Shown one piece after another: positions 10,064-19,008 of a DNA stretch of 64,000 nucleotides. The notes beneath the pieces are model-generated. The model had not been told where the DNA came from, searched no databases, and worked only from the letters and a program-made list of their open reading frames with translations. A program made the translations under genes and the position numbers. This stretch comes from Actinacidiphila paucisporea (GTDB lineage: Bacteria > Actinomycetota > Actinomycetes > Streptomycetales > Streptomycetaceae). The stretch lies in NCBI RefSeq assembly GCF_900142575.1, contig NZ_FRBI01000007.1, positions 240,938 to 304,937 on the forward strand, in the 5' to 3' direction. Positions within the stretch are counted from its first letter, which is position 1. Each line of letters begins with the position of its first letter.

Positions 10064-11292
10064 CGTCCGCCGCCGAGGGCGCCGGCTTCGCCACCATGTG
10101 GCGGGAGCTGGCCGCGGTCGGCAGGCACGCCGGGACCGGCGGCTACAGGCGCTACGCCTGGACGCCCGCGGACGCCGACTGCCGGGAGTGGTTCCGGGCG
10201 CAGGCCGAGGACCGGGGCCTGGCCTACGAGACGGACCGCAACGGCAACCAGTGGGCCTGGCTCGGTGATCCCGCGGCGGGCGACGCGGTCGTCACCGGCT
10301 CCCACCTGGACTCCGTGCCCGACGGCGGCGCCTTCGACGGGCCGCTCGGCGTCGTCTCGTCCTTCGCCGCCCTCGACGAGCTGCGCGGCCGCGGCGCCCG
10401 GCCGCGGCGGCCGCTGGCCGTCGTCAACTTCGTGGACGAGGAGGGGGCCCGCTTCGGCGTGGCCTGCGTCGGCTCCCGGCTGACCGCGGGCCGGCTCGCG
10501 CCGCAGGACGCCAGGGACCTGGTGGACGCCGACGGCGTCAGCCTCGCGCGGGCCATGGAGAAGGCCGGGCGGGACCCGGCGGCGATCGGCCCCGACCCCG
10601 AGCGCCTGGCCCGTATCGGCGCCTTCGTCGAGCTGCACGTCGAGCAGGGCCGCGCGCTGGACCTGCTGGGCCGGCCGGTCGGCGTCGCCTCGGCGATCTG
10701 GCCGCACGGCCGCTGGCGCTTCGACTTCCGCGGCGAGGCCAACCACGCGGGCACCACCCGGCTCGTGGACCGCCGCGACCCGATGCTGACCTACGCCACC
10801 ACGGTGCTCGCCGCCAGGAAGAAGGCCCGGCTCGCCGGCGCGCTGGCGACCTTCGGCAAGGTCGCCGTCGAGCCGGGCGGCGTCAACGCCATCGCCTCGC
10901 GGGTCCGCGGCTGGCTGGACTCACGGGCCGCCGACGAGGAGACGCTCGCCGAGGTCGTGGCCGCGATCGAGCACGCGGCCAGGGAGCGCGGCGCCCGGGA
11001 CGGCGTCGAGGTGAGCGTCGTACGCGAGTCGTTCACCCCGGTGGTCGAATTCGCCCACGACCTGCGTGATCGGCTTGCCGCCCTGCTCGGAGCGGGTTCA
11101 CCGGCACCCGTTCTGCCGACCGGAGCGGGACACGACGCCGGAATCCTCTCGGCGGCCGTTCCGACCGCCATGCTGTTCGTACGCAACCCCACCGGCGTCT
11201 CGCACTCCCCGGCAGAAAGCGCGGCCGAGGACGACTGTCTCGCCGGAGTGTCCGCGCTCGCCGACGTATTGGAAGGTCTCGCGTGCAGGTGA
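10060..11292 (+). CDS. M20-family amidohydrolase (allantoate amidohydrolase / N-carbamoyl amino acid hydrolase type) in the hut operon
   Basis: 410 residues. Metal ligands of the M20/beta-ureidopropionase group are present: GSHLDSV histidine, the GGAFDG aspartate, the DEEGARF glutamate pair, the ELHVEQG histidine and the GAGHDAG histidine; the lid domain lies at about residues 210-330. The family hydrolyses linear amide or ureido bonds (allantoate, N-carbamoyl or N-formyl amino acids). It is translationally coupled to hutU (ATGA) and overlaps hutF by 10 bases. Since HutF makes N-formylglutamate and no HutG-like enzyme is present, I infer this protein removes the formyl group to give glutamate. 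The alternative is true allantoate amidohydrolase. Confidence 0.85.
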
Positions 11293-12671
11293 CGTACTGG
11301 CTGGAGAACGCCTGGCTCGGCACACACGCCGAACCGGGCATCGCCCTGACCGTGGCCGACGACCGGATCGCCGAGGTCCGTACCGGAGTCGAACGCCCGC
11401 CCGCCGGCGCGGCCGTGCTGCGCGGCCTGACCCTGCCGGGCCTGGCCAACGCCCACAGCCACGCCTTCCACCGGGCGCTGCGCGGCACCGCGCAGATCGG
11501 CTCGGAGGCCGGGGGGCAGGCGCCCGCCGGCGGCCGGCTGTCGGCGCCGACGTCCTTCTGGAGCTGGCGCGACGTCATGTACGGCGTCGCGCAGGCCCTC
11601 GACCCCGACAGCTACTTCACCCTCGCGCGCGCCGTCTACGCCGAGATGGCGCTGGCCGGCATCACCTGCGTCGGCGAATTCCACTATCTGCACCACCAGG
11701 GCGACGGCACGCCCTACGGCAACCCCAACGCCATGGGCGAGGCGCTGATCGCCGCCGCCGGCGAGGCCGGCATCAGGATCACGCTGCTGGACGCCGCCTA
11801 TCTGCACGGCGGTTTCACCCGCACCTCCTACCGCCCCCTCGAAGGCCCGCAGCTGCGCTTCGGCGACGGCACCGCCGACCGCTGGTACGACCGCTGGTCG
11901 CAGCTCAAGGGCGAGGGCCACGCGAAGATCGGCGCCGCCGTGCACTCGGTGCGGGCCTTCTCCGACCGCGACGGCTACCGGGTCTTCGCCGAGCGCACCG
12001 CCGAGGTGCCCACCCACGTCCACCTGTCGGAGCAGACCGCGGAGAACGACGCCTGCCTCGCGCTGCACGGCCGCACCCCGACCCGGCTGCTGGCCGACTC
12101 CGGCTTCTGGCAGCGCAACACCACCGCAGTGCACGCCACCCACCTCACCGCCGGCGACACCGCGCTGCTCGGCGCCGCGGGCAGCACCGTGTGCATGTGC
12201 CCCACCACCGAGCGGGACCTGGCCGACGGCATCGGCCCGGCACCGCAACTGCGCCGCGCCGGCTGCCCGATGAGCCTGGGCAGCGACAGCCACGCGGTGA
12301 TCGACCTCTTCGAGGAGGCACGGGCGGTGGAGCTCAACGAGCGGCTGCGAGCCAGGACCCGCGGCCACTGGACCGCGGCCCAACTGCTGCGCGCGGCCAC
12401 CGAGGACGGCCACGCGAGCCTCGGCTGGCCGGACGCGGGCAAGCTGGAGGCGGGCGCCCTCGCCGACTTCACCACGATCGCGCTGGACTCCGTACGCACC
12501 GCGGGGCCGCCGGCCCGGCTGGCCGGTGAGACCGCGGTATTCGCGGCGACGGCGGCCGACGTACGCCACACGGTGGTGGGGGGCCGGCAGATCGTCCGCG
12601 ACGGGCAGCACCAGTCGGTCCAGGACGTGCCGGCCGCGCTGGCCGACGCGATCGGCGCCCTCCGCGACTGA
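11283..12671 (+). CDS. hutF: Formimidoylglutamate deiminase
   Basis: 462 residues, amidohydrolase superfamily. The metal-binding H-S-H at the end of the first strand (N-A-H-S-H-A-F-H, about residues 58-65), the T-H-V-H-L-S-E-Q segment, the later H-A-T-H-L and the S-L-G-S-D-S-H aspartate are all in place. HutF hydrolyses N-formimidoyl-L-glutamate to N-formyl-L-glutamate and ammonia, the branch of histidine degradation used by streptomycetes and pseudomonads. It starts at GTG 11283 inside the preceding gene, which indicates translational coupling. Close sequence similarity to guanine/chlorohydrolase deaminases exists, but the operon with hutU and hutI makes HutF much more likely. Confidence 0.93.
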   Translation: MQVTYWLENAWLGTHAEPGIALTVADDRIAEVRTGVERPPAGAAVLRGLTLPGLANAHSHAFHRALRGTAQIGSEAGGQAPAGGRLSAPTSFWSWRDVMYGVAQALDPDSYFTLARAVYAEMALAGITCVGEFHYLHHQGDGTPYGNPNAMGEALIAAAGEAGIRITLLDAAYLHGGFTRTSYRPLEGPQLRFGDGTADRWYDRWSQLKGEGHAKIGAAVHSVRAFSDRDGYRVFAERTAEVPTHVHLSEQTAENDACLALHGRTPTRLLADSGFWQRNTTAVHATHLTAGDTALLGAAGSTVCMCPTTERDLADGIGPAPQLRRAGCPMSLGSDSHAVIDLFEEARAVELNERLRARTRGHWTAAQLLRAATEDGHASLGWPDAGKLEAGALADFTTIALDSVRTAGPPARLAGETAVFAATAADVRHTVVGGRQIVRDGQHQSVQDVPAALADAIGALRD

Positions 12672-12754
12672 CCCGCGCCCGCGGGCCGCCCCCGACGCCG
12701 GGTGCGGCCCGCCAGACGACCCCGACCAGACCCCACCGGCCAGCGAGAGCACGG

Positions 12755-14038
12755 ATGACGACGACGACCGCCGCGGCGGCAGGCAAGGCGACCAGCACGG
12801 CCATCACCAATATCGGCAGCCTGGTCACCAACGATCCCTCCCTCTTCGCGATTGGCAGCGGCGGCAGCCGCGACCCCCTCGGGCTGATCCCGGGCGCCGC
12901 GGCCGTCGTCATCGACGGCGACCGCATCGCCTGGGTCGGTGCGTCCAGCAAAGCACCCGCCACCGACAACCGGGTCGACGCCGGCGGCCGCGCGCTGCTG
13001 CCCGGCTTCGTCGACTCCCACTCGCATCTGCTCTTCGCCGGGGAGCGCGGCGCCGAATTCGCCGCCAGGATGTCGGGGAGGCCCTATACGGCCGGCGGCA
13101 TCCGCACCACGGTCGCCGCCACCCGCGCCGCCACCGACGCGGAGCTCGCCGCGACCCTCACCCGCTTCCTGGCCGAGGCGCTCCGGCAGGGCACGACCAC
13201 CCAGGAGACCAAGTCGGGATACGGCCTCACCGTCCACGACGAGGCCCGCGCCCTGCAGATCGCCGCCCGGCACACCGACGAGGTCACCTACCTCGGCGCC
13301 CATGTCGTCGCGCCCGAATTCGCCGACGACCCGGCCGGCTACGTCGACCTGGTCACCGGGCCGATGCTGGACGCGTGCGCCCCGCATGCCCGCTGGGTCG
13401 ACGTCTTCTGCGAGCGCGGCGCCTTCGACGGCGACCAGGCCCGCGCCGTCCTCACCGCGGGCATGTCCCGCGGGTTGATCCCGCGGGTGCACGCCAACCA
13501 GCTCGGCCCCGGCCCCGGCGTCCAGCTCGCCGTCGAGCTGGGGGCGGCCTCGGCCGACCACTGCACCCATCTGGCGGACGCCGACGTCGACGCGCTCGCG
13601 AGCGCCGCGGACACCACCGTGGCCACGCTGCTGCCGGGCGCGGAATTCTCCACCCGCGCCCGCTATCCCGACGCCCGCAGGCTGCTCGACGCGGGCGCCA
13701 CGGTCGCGCTGTCCACCGACTGCAACCCGGGCTCGTCCTTCACCACATCCATGCCGTTCTGCGTCGCCGTCGCCGTCCGGGACATGGGCATGACCCCCGA
13801 TGAGGCGGTGCTCGCCGCCACCCACGGCGGTGCGCGCGCCCTGCGCCGCAGCGACATCGGCAGGATCACCCCGGGCGCCCGCGCCGATCTGCTGCTGCTC
13901 GACGCGCCCAGCCATGTCCATCTGGCCTACCGTCCGGGCGTGCCCCTGGCGGCGGCGGTGTGGAAGGACGGCGTGCTGCGGACCCCGCGGGGGCCCGGCG
14001 GCCTACTCCTCGACGAGCAGCCCGCGGCGCAGCCGTGA
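12755..14038 (+). CDS. hutI: Imidazolonepropionase
   Basis: 427 residues, amidohydrolase superfamily with the [10 protein letters not shown] metal site (about residues 88-97), the E-x-K-S-G-Y-G-L substrate segment, H-A-N-Q-L, D-H-C-T-H and the A-L-S-T-D-C-N-P-G aspartate loop. It opens 4-imidazolone-5-propionate to N-formimidoylglutamate, between HutU and HutF. The start at 12755 is 83 bases after hutF, still compatible with one transcript. The N-terminus is somewhat longer than in proteobacterial HutI (about 30 extra residues). Its 3' end overlaps the 3' end of the convergent sigma-factor gene by 36 bases. Confidence 0.95.
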   Translation: MTTTTAAAAGKATSTAITNIGSLVTNDPSLFAIGSGGSRDPLGLIPGAAAVVIDGDRIAWVGASSKAPATDNRVDAGGRALLPGFVDSHSHLLFAGERGAEFAARMSGRPYTAGGIRTTVAATRAATDAELAATLTRFLAEALRQGTTTQETKSGYGLTVHDEARALQIAARHTDEVTYLGAHVVAPEFADDPAGYVDLVTGPMLDACAPHARWVDVFCERGAFDGDQARAVLTAGMSRGLIPRVHANQLGPGPGVQLAVELGAASADHCTHLADADVDALASAADTTVATLLPGAEFSTRARYPDARRLLDAGATVALSTDCNPGSSFTTSMPFCVAVAVRDMGMTPDEAVLAATHGGARALRRSDIGRITPGARADLLLLDAPSHVHLAYRPGVPLAAAVWKDGVLRTPRGPGGLLLDEQPAAQP

Positions 14039-14863
14039 CAGCGTCCGGGTGAGCAGCCGCGACACGTGCATCTGCGAGATGCCCAGCTCGTCGCCGATCT
14101 CGGCCTGGGTCAGGTTGCCGACGAAGCGCAGCGACAGGATGGCCCGGTCGCGCTGCGGAAGCCGCGCGATCAGCGGCTTGAGGGACTCGACGTACTCGAC
14201 GCCTTCGAGGTCGCGGTCCTCGTAGCCGATCCGGTCGGCGAGCGCGCCCTCCGGGTCGTCCTCGGCGGGCTGGGCGTCCAGCGAGCTGGCCGTGTAGGCG
14301 TTGCTCGCCGCCATGCCCTCGATGACCTCGTCCTCGGGCAGGTCGAGCCGGGCGGCCAGCTCGCGCACGGTCGGCGTGCGGTCCAGTTGCTGGGCCAGCT
14401 CGTCGCCGGCTTTCGCCAGGTCCAGCCGCAGCTCCTGAAGCCGCCGCGGCACCCGGACCGACCAGCTGGTGTCGCGGAAGAAGCGCTTGATCTCACCGAC
14501 GATCGTCGGCATCGCGAAGGTCGGGAACTCGACGCCGCGACTCAGCTCGAACCGGTCGATCGCCTTGATCAGGCCGATCGTGCCGACCTGGATGATGTCC
14601 TCCATCGGCTCGCTGCGGGTGCGGAACCGGGACGCGGCGAATTTCACCAGGGCGAGGTTGAGCTCCACGAGCGTGTTGCGGACGTACGCGTACTCCTCGG
14701 TCCCCTCCTCAAGCCCGTGCAGGCGCGCGAAGAGCGTCTTGGACAGGGCGCGCGCGTCCACCGGTCCGATCTCGTCGTAGGGCGGAATCTCCGGGAGCCC
14801 CTCAAGCCCCTCGCACTGCTCCAGCGCTTGGTCCTCGTGATCCAGGCCGAGCCGGGGTGCCAT
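14003..14863 (-). CDS. RNA polymerase sigma factor of the SigB/SigF group, SigI-like
   Basis: 286 residues, sigma-70 family group 3 (stress/sporulation type). Region 2 lies at about 65-135 with [18 protein letters not shown], region 3 at 140-195, and region 4 at 225-280 with the helix-turn-helix [19 protein letters not shown]. Such factors direct RNA polymerase to GNNTT-N14-GGGTAT-like promoters and are held inactive by RsbW-type anti-sigma kinases. The divergent STAS and kinase genes are therefore its probable regulators. From memory, position and partners match S. coelicolor SigI (SCO3068) beside the hut genes. Start ATG at 14863. Confidence 0.92.
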   Translation of the reverse strand: MAPRLGLDHEDQALEQCEGLEGLPEIPPYDEIGPVDARALSKTLFARLHGLEEGTEEYAYVRNTLVELNLALVKFAASRFRTRSEPMEDIIQVGTIGLIKAIDRFELSRGVEFPTFAMPTIVGEIKRFFRDTSWSVRVPRRLQELRLDLAKAGDELAQQLDRTPTVRELAARLDLPEDEVIEGMAASNAYTASSLDAQPAEDDPEGALADRIGYEDRDLEGVEYVESLKPLIARLPQRDRAILSLRFVGNLTQAEIGDELGISQMHVSRLLTRTLSRLRRGLLVEE

Positions 14864-14961
14864 ATGGTCCTCCCTTTCTTGCGGCGGTCGGCTGTGCCGA
14901 TTGCCGATGCCGTACCTCCACCCCTACGCCTGTTGCCGGGGGAGTCGCAAGTTATCGGGGA

Positions 14962-14985
14962 GTTTTCGGCGTTTCTACCGGGTGC
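14962..14985 (+). promoter_or_regulatory. SigB-type promoter-like sequence upstream of the STAS gene
   Basis: GTTTT (14962-14966), 13 bases, GGGTGC (14980-14985), close to the GNNTT-N14-16-GGGTAC/T pattern used by SigB-group factors. A SigI/SigB-driven feedback loop would fit, but spacing is one base short. A housekeeping-type -10 (TAGGGT, 15089-15094) is also present. Confidence 0.25.
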
Positions 14986-15132
14986 GGGTGGTCACTGACC
15001 GTACATTCGGCGTTATCGTACGTGAGTGCGATACATTGCGGAGCTGGTTGCGTCATGATGACGACTACCGCCGCACGGGCGGAACGCGTAGGGTCAGCAA
15101 TCGCGTCGGTCACGAAGGGCGAAGGAGTGCGA

Positions 15133-15501
15133 ATGGACCGCGAAGCGGTCGACACAGCGGGTCTCGGCCGGCTGCATGTCGAGGTCGCGCAGCATGGCCA
15201 CACCGCGGTCTTCACTCCGGCAGGTGAGCTCGACCACCACACCGCCGATCTGCTGAGCGAGCCGCTCGGCACGGCGATGGACGCCGGCGCGAACCGGCTG
15301 GTGATCGACTGCTCGCAGCTGGAGTTCTGCGACTCGACAGGCCTCAACGTGCTGTTGAGCGCGCGGCTGCGGGCCGAGGCGGAAGGCGGCGCCGTCCACC
15401 TGGTCGCGATGCGGCCCACCGTCGCCCGGGTGCTGGAGATCACCGGCGCCGAGGCGGTCTTCACCCTGCACGACACCCTTGACCAGGCGCTCAGGGAGTA
15501 G
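15133..15501 (+). CDS. Anti-sigma factor antagonist (STAS domain)
   Basis: 122 residues forming a single STAS domain. The phosphorylation-site motif F-C-D-S-T-G-L-N-V-L-L (about residues 63-73) carries the serine that an RsbW-type kinase phosphorylates; the unphosphorylated form binds the kinase and frees the sigma factor. ATG 15133 with GAAGGAG (15121-15127) fits the domain boundary; a longer frame from 14857 would add residues that cross the promoter region. It is followed after 138 bases by the kinase gene and is divergent from the sigma gene, so it most likely serves that sigma factor, although cross-talk among the many Streptomyces paralogues is known. Confidence 0.9.
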   Translation: MDREAVDTAGLGRLHVEVAQHGHTAVFTPAGELDHHTADLLSEPLGTAMDAGANRLVIDCSQLEFCDSTGLNVLLSARLRAEAEGGAVHLVAMRPTVARVLEITGAEAVFTLHDTLDQALRE

Positions 15502-15639
15502 CCGGATGCTTACGGGGGCGGGACGCGCGGCCGGTGCCGCAAGGCAGCCCAGGTTTGGTGGTCGCCCGGACGTGTTCCGGGAGATCCTTCGGGCAGAAGA
15601 AGTTCGGACCCAGACGTACATCCGTGAGGTGAGGCCTAG

Positions 15640-16137
15640 ATGAGCACCACCCGGCCCTTCGCCGCGGATGACCGTGAGCCGGATTCGGGCGAGCCCGCCG
15701 AGGTCGGCGAGACGGAGACCCGTGAGGCGGAGACCGCGCGGCGGCTCCGGCTCACCGGCGAGAGCGGCATCGTGCCACGGGCCAGGGACTTCACCCGGCA
15801 GGCGCTGCGCGACTGGGGCTGGCTGCCCGCCGCGACCGCCGATCGCAGAGCCGCCGCAGAGGACGTACTGCTCGTGGTCTCGGAGCTGGTCACCAACGCG
15901 TGCCTGCACGCCGGCGGCCCGGAAGAGCTGCTGCTGCGCCGCGGTCCGAAGTCCCTGCGCCTCGAAGTCGTCGACAGCGGCCCCGGCGAGCCCGCCCCCC
16001 GCACCCCGCACCGGGCCGGCCGTCCGGGCGGCCACGGGATGTTCATAGTCCAGCGCCTGTGCCTGGACTGGGGCGTCGTCCGCAACGGCGACCAGCCGGG
16101 CAAGACCGTCTGGGCGGAGCTGGCAGCCCCGTCCTGA
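15640..16137 (+). CDS. RsbW-like anti-sigma factor, histidine-kinase-type ATPase domain
   Basis: 165 residues. After about 35 acidic, disordered residues comes a GHKL ATPase fold with the N-box L-V-V-S-E-L-V-T-N-A-C-L-H-A, the G1 box V-V-D-S-G-P-G and the glycine-rich G-R-P-G-G-H-G-M-F-I-V lid. Such proteins bind their sigma factor and phosphorylate STAS partners on serine. The context (STAS gene upstream, SigI-like gene divergent) makes it the switch of this module, corresponding to what is called PrsI in S. coelicolor, though the naming is from memory. Ribosome-binding site GAGGTGAGG at 15626-15634. Confidence 0.88.
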   Translation: MSTTRPFAADDREPDSGEPAEVGETETREAETARRLRLTGESGIVPRARDFTRQALRDWGWLPAATADRRAAAEDVLLVVSELVTNACLHAGGPEELLLRRGPKSLRLEVVDSGPGEPAPRTPHRAGRPGGHGMFIVQRLCLDWGVVRNGDQPGKTVWAELAAPS

Positions 16138-16180
16138 ACCGGCCGAACGTACCGCCGCAGTAGACGCCGGCAGGTTCTAC

Positions 16181-16242
16181 GGCCGCAGGACGCCCCGGTG
16201 GGCCCGAAGGCCGCAGCGCGCCGGTAGGCCCTAAGGCCGCAG
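16181..16242. repeat. Three imperfect tandem copies of a 26-28 base unit at the MocR gene end
   Basis: The octamer GGCCGCAG recurs at 16181, 16209 and 16235 within longer similar units (GGTGGGCCCGAAGGCCGCAG versus GGTAGGCCCTAAGGCCGCAG). The last copy contains the stop codon of the MocR gene, so the array looks like duplication of the gene's last codons. Confidence 0.6.
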
Positions 16243-17676
16243 CACGCGCGTCAACGCGGCGAGCGCCGCCGGGTAAGCGCCCTCCCCGGGAGTGCCGTAG
16301 CCGACGATCAGTCCCCGCGGGCGACCGGGGGAGGAGCGGTCGCCGCCGTCCGCGCCGTGCCAGTGCCCGCCCAGGGCGTCGACGGCGAGGCCCTCGGCCG
16401 TGGCCCGGCGCAGCGTCGCCGCCTCGTCGGGGCCGTCCTGCGGCAGGCTGACCAGCGCGTGCAGCCCGGCCGCGATGCCCCGCAGTTCCACGCCGGGGCG
16501 CACCGCGGCGCCTTCCAGCCGCTCGACGAGCAGGTCGCGGCGGCGCCGGTAGCGCAGCCGGGAGGCGCGGACGTGCCGGTCGTAGGCGTGGTCGGCGATC
16601 AGGTCGGCCAGCGCCAACTGGCCCACGGCGCCGGTGTGGTAATCGCTGTAGAGCTTGGCCTCGGCGACCGGCCGCACCAGGTGCGGCGGCAGCACCATCC
16701 AGCCGAGCCGCAGCGCGGGCCCCAGCGTCTTCGACGCGGTGCCCAGGTAGACGACCTGGTCGGGGGCGGTGCCCTGGAGTGCGCCCACCGGCTGCCTGTC
16801 GTAGCGGAATTCGCCGTCGTAGTCGTCCTCGATCACCAGACCGCCGCCGGCCCGTGCCCAGTCGGTGAGCGCGTGCCGGCGGGCCGGATGGAGGGTGACG
16901 CCGGTCGGGTACTGGTGGGCCGGGGTGACCACCACCGCGTCCATCCGCGGCAGGTCCCCGCCCGCGCCCGCGCCGTGCTCGTCGACCGGCAGCGGTACCA
17001 CCCGGCCGCCGGCCCGCCGGACCACCTCGCGGTGGAAGGGCAGCCCCGGGTCCTCCATACCCACCACGGGGCGCCCCAGCACCGCTGTCAGCAGCGCCAG
17101 GCCCTGCACGTAACCGGAGACGACCACGATGCGGTCGGGGTCGGCGACCACCCCGCGGGTCCTGCCGAGGTATTCGGCCAGTGCCGCCCGCAGTTCGGCC
17201 CTGCCGCGCGGGTCGCCGTAGTCGTAGGCCGCGGACGGCACGGCGCCCAGCGCGCGGCGGGTGGCGCGCAGCCATGCCGAGGTGGGGAAGGACGTGACGT
17301 CGGGGCTGCCGGGCCGCAGGTCGTGGCGCGGCGGGCGCGTGGCGGCGGACCTGCCGGGCGGCTGCGGCGACGGTCCCTGCGGGCGGTCGGCGACCACCGT
17401 GCCCGAGCCCTGGCGGGCGGTCAGGTACCCCTCGGCGGTGAGCTGGTCGTAGGCCGCCTTGACAGTGCCGCGGGACAGCCCCGTCTGCTCGGCCAGCCGG
17501 CGGCTGGAGGGCAGCCGGCTGCCGGGGGCGAGCCGGCCGTGGCGCACGGCGTCGCGCAGCGCCCGCTCAAGGGCCGCCCTGCGGCCCTGGGAGGTGCCGG
17601 GCGGCAGGTCGAGATGCAGGTCCACACCGGTCTCCCGGTGCTCGCCCGCCGCTGAAGTGGGCCAGGAATCATCCAT
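16231..17676 (-). CDS. MocR-family (GntR HTH plus aminotransferase-like) transcriptional regulator
   Basis: 481 residues. A winged GntR helix-turn-helix occupies about residues 20-90 (L-P-S-S-R-R-L-A-E-Q-T-G-L-S-R-G-T-V), joined by a Pro/Arg linker to a fold-type I aminotransferase-like domain (about 125-480). The PLP-lysine region reads G-T-A-S-K-T-L-G-P-A-L-R-L-G, so the cofactor lysine is present. MocR proteins such as PdxR or GabR sense PLP, often with an amino acid. It is divergent from the AhpD-like gene across 47 bases that hold a palindrome, the standard arrangement for a regulator and its target. Whether the effector is PLP itself is unknown. Confidence 0.92.
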   Translation of the reverse strand: MDDSWPTSAAGEHRETGVDLHLDLPPGTSQGRRAALERALRDAVRHGRLAPGSRLPSSRRLAEQTGLSRGTVKAAYDQLTAEGYLTARQGSGTVVADRPQGPSPQPPGRSAATRPPRHDLRPGSPDVTSFPTSAWLRATRRALGAVPSAAYDYGDPRGRAELRAALAEYLGRTRGVVADPDRIVVVSGYVQGLALLTAVLGRPVVGMEDPGLPFHREVVRRAGGRVVPLPVDEHGAGAGGDLPRMDAVVVTPAHQYPTGVTLHPARRHALTDWARAGGGLVIEDDYDGEFRYDRQPVGALQGTAPDQVVYLGTASKTLGPALRLGWMVLPPHLVRPVAEAKLYSDYHTGAVGQLALADLIADHAYDRHVRASRLRYRRRRDLLVERLEGAAVRPGVELRGIAAGLHALVSLPQDGPDEAATLRRATAEGLAVDALGGHWHGADGGDRSSPGRPRGLIVGYGTPGEGAYPAALAALTRVLRP

Positions 17677-17679
17677 GAA

Positions 17680-17716
17680 AGTGGACCTTACCCAGGATCC
17701 ACTCGGTCAGTAGATT
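17680..17716 (+). promoter_or_regulatory. Leaderless promoter and palindromic operator between MocR and AhpD-like genes
   Basis: AGTGGA (17680-17685) and TCCACT (17698-17703) form an inverted repeat. It overlaps TTACCC (17688-17693), 17 bases, TAGATT (17711-17716). The ATG at 17724 is seven bases beyond the -10, so the message is probably leaderless. The MocR protein is the likely binder. Confidence 0.5.
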
Positions 17717-17723
17717 CACTGTC

Positions 17724-18224
17724 ATGAGCACTGAGACCGCCACCGCCGTGAAGGCCGCCACCACCGAGGGGGACCTCGTCGTCCCCGCCGTCCGCCTCGC
17801 CGTGGACACCCTCGTCCCGCACGTCAACCGGGCCATGAACGCGCTGGACGCCGCCGCCCGCGACATCAGCCTCGAAGTCCCGCTGCTCGAACTGGTCAGG
17901 GCCCGCGCCTCGCAGCTGAACGGCTGCGCCTACTGCGTCGACACCCACAGCAAGGACGCCCGCGAGGGCGGCGAGAGCGAACGCCGCCTCTACGCGCTGC
18001 CGGTGTGGCGGGAGACCCCGTTCTTCACCGCCCGCGAACGGGCGGCGCTGGAGCTGACCGAGGCCGTCACCCGGCTCGCCGACGGGCAGGTCGGTGACGA
18101 GGTCTTCGCCCGCGCCGCCGCCCGGTTCAGCGACCAGGAACTGGCCGAACTCATCTGGGCGATCACCGTCATCAACGCCTGGAACAGGCTGGGCGCCACC
18201 GCGCGCCCCTGGCCGCTGTCCTGA
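17724..18224 (+). CDS. Carboxymuconolactone decarboxylase / AhpD-like alkylhydroperoxidase family protein
   Basis: 166 residues, all-helical AhpD-like fold. The redox motif N-G-C-A-Y-C-V-D-T-H-S-K-D-A (about residues 71-84) has the Cys-X-X-Cys pair and the downstream His expected for peroxidase or disulfide-exchange activity. Family members protect against peroxides or act in aromatic degradation; with an intact CXXC motif the antioxidant role is more likely. Controlled by the divergent MocR regulator by inference from gene arrangement. Leaderless start, see the promoter entry. A hairpin terminator follows directly. Confidence 0.85.
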   Translation: MSTETATAVKAATTEGDLVVPAVRLAVDTLVPHVNRAMNALDAAARDISLEVPLLELVRARASQLNGCAYCVDTHSKDAREGGESERRLYALPVWRETPFFTARERAALELTEAVTRLADGQVGDEVFARAAARFSDQELAELIWAITVINAWNRLGATARPWPLS

Positions 18225-18227
18225 CCG

Positions 18228-18257
18228 CCCCGCGGCCGGCACGGGGCGGCCGCGGGG
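18228..18257 (+). terminator. Hairpin terminator after the AhpD-like gene
   Basis: CCCCGCGGCC (18228-18237) pairs perfectly with GGCCGCGGGG (18248-18257), 10-base loop, four bases after the stop codon. Confidence 0.65.
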
Positions 18258-18308
18258 GGCGTGAGCGGACAGCGGCGTACCACCACCTCGGGCCAGGGGG
18301 GCGCGGAC

Positions 18309-18314
18309 TACCAT
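18309..18314 (+). promoter_or_regulatory. Leaderless -10 for the two-component operon
   Basis: TACCAT lies seven bases before the ATG at 18322 with no ribosome-binding site between, which indicates a leaderless message. No good -35 is visible. Confidence 0.4.
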
Positions 18315-18321
18315 CAAGCCC

Positions 18322-18996
18322 ATGACCCGCGTACTTCTGGCCGAGGACGACGCATCCATCTCGGAACCGCTCGCGCGCGCACTGCGCCGCGAGGGTTACG
18401 AGGTCGAGGTGCGCGAGGACGGACCCACCGCGCTGGAGGCGGCGCTGCTTGGTTCCGTCGACCTGGTGGTGCTCGACCTGGGCCTGCCCGGGATGGACGG
18501 CCTCGACGTGTGCCGGCGGATCCGCACCGAGGGCCACACCTTCCCGGTGCTGGTACTGACCGCCCGCGCCGACGAGGTCGACACGGTCGTCGGCCTGGAC
18601 GCCGGCGCCGACGACTACGTGACCAAGCCCTTCCGGCTTGCCGAACTGCTGGCCCGGGTGCGCGCCCTGCTGCGGCGCGGCACCACCGAGCCCGCGCAGC
18701 CGTCCACCCACGGGGTGCGGATCGACGTCGAGTCGCACCGCGCCTGGATGGGCGACGACGAACTGCAACTCACCGCCAAGGAGTTCGACCTGCTCCGGGT
18801 GCTGGTGCGGGACGCGGGCCGGGTCGTCACCCGCGAGCAGCTGATGCGCGAGGTGTGGGACACCACATGGTGGTCGTCCACCAAGACCCTCGACATGCAC
18901 ATCTCCTGGCTGCGCAAGAAACTCGGCGACGACGCGGCCAACCCGCGGTACATCTCCACGGTTCGCGGAGTCGGTTTCCGGTTCGAGAAGAACTGA
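18322..18996 (+). CDS. OmpR/PhoB-family response regulator
   Basis: 224 residues. Receiver domain at about 2-115 with the acidic pair in L-L-A-E-D-D-A, the phosphoacceptor aspartate in V-V-L-D-L-G-L-P-G, the T of V-L-V-L-T-A-R and the K of V-T-K-P-F. Winged-helix DNA-binding domain at about 130-223 with the typical L-T-A-K-E-F-D-L-L and R-G-V-G-F-R-F ends. The partner kinase starts 12 bases downstream, so this is a complete two-component system. The regulon is unknown; the nearby cell-wall genes are only suggestive. Confidence 0.95.
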   Translation: MTRVLLAEDDASISEPLARALRREGYEVEVREDGPTALEAALLGSVDLVVLDLGLPGMDGLDVCRRIRTEGHTFPVLVLTARADEVDTVVGLDAGADDYVTKPFRLAELLARVRALLRRGTTEPAQPSTHGVRIDVESHRAWMGDDELQLTAKEFDLLRVLVRDAGRVVTREQLMREVWDTTWWSSTKTLDMHISWLRKKLGDDAANPRYISTVRGVGFRFEKN

Positions 18997-19008
18997 CCCG
19001 CCGCCGCC

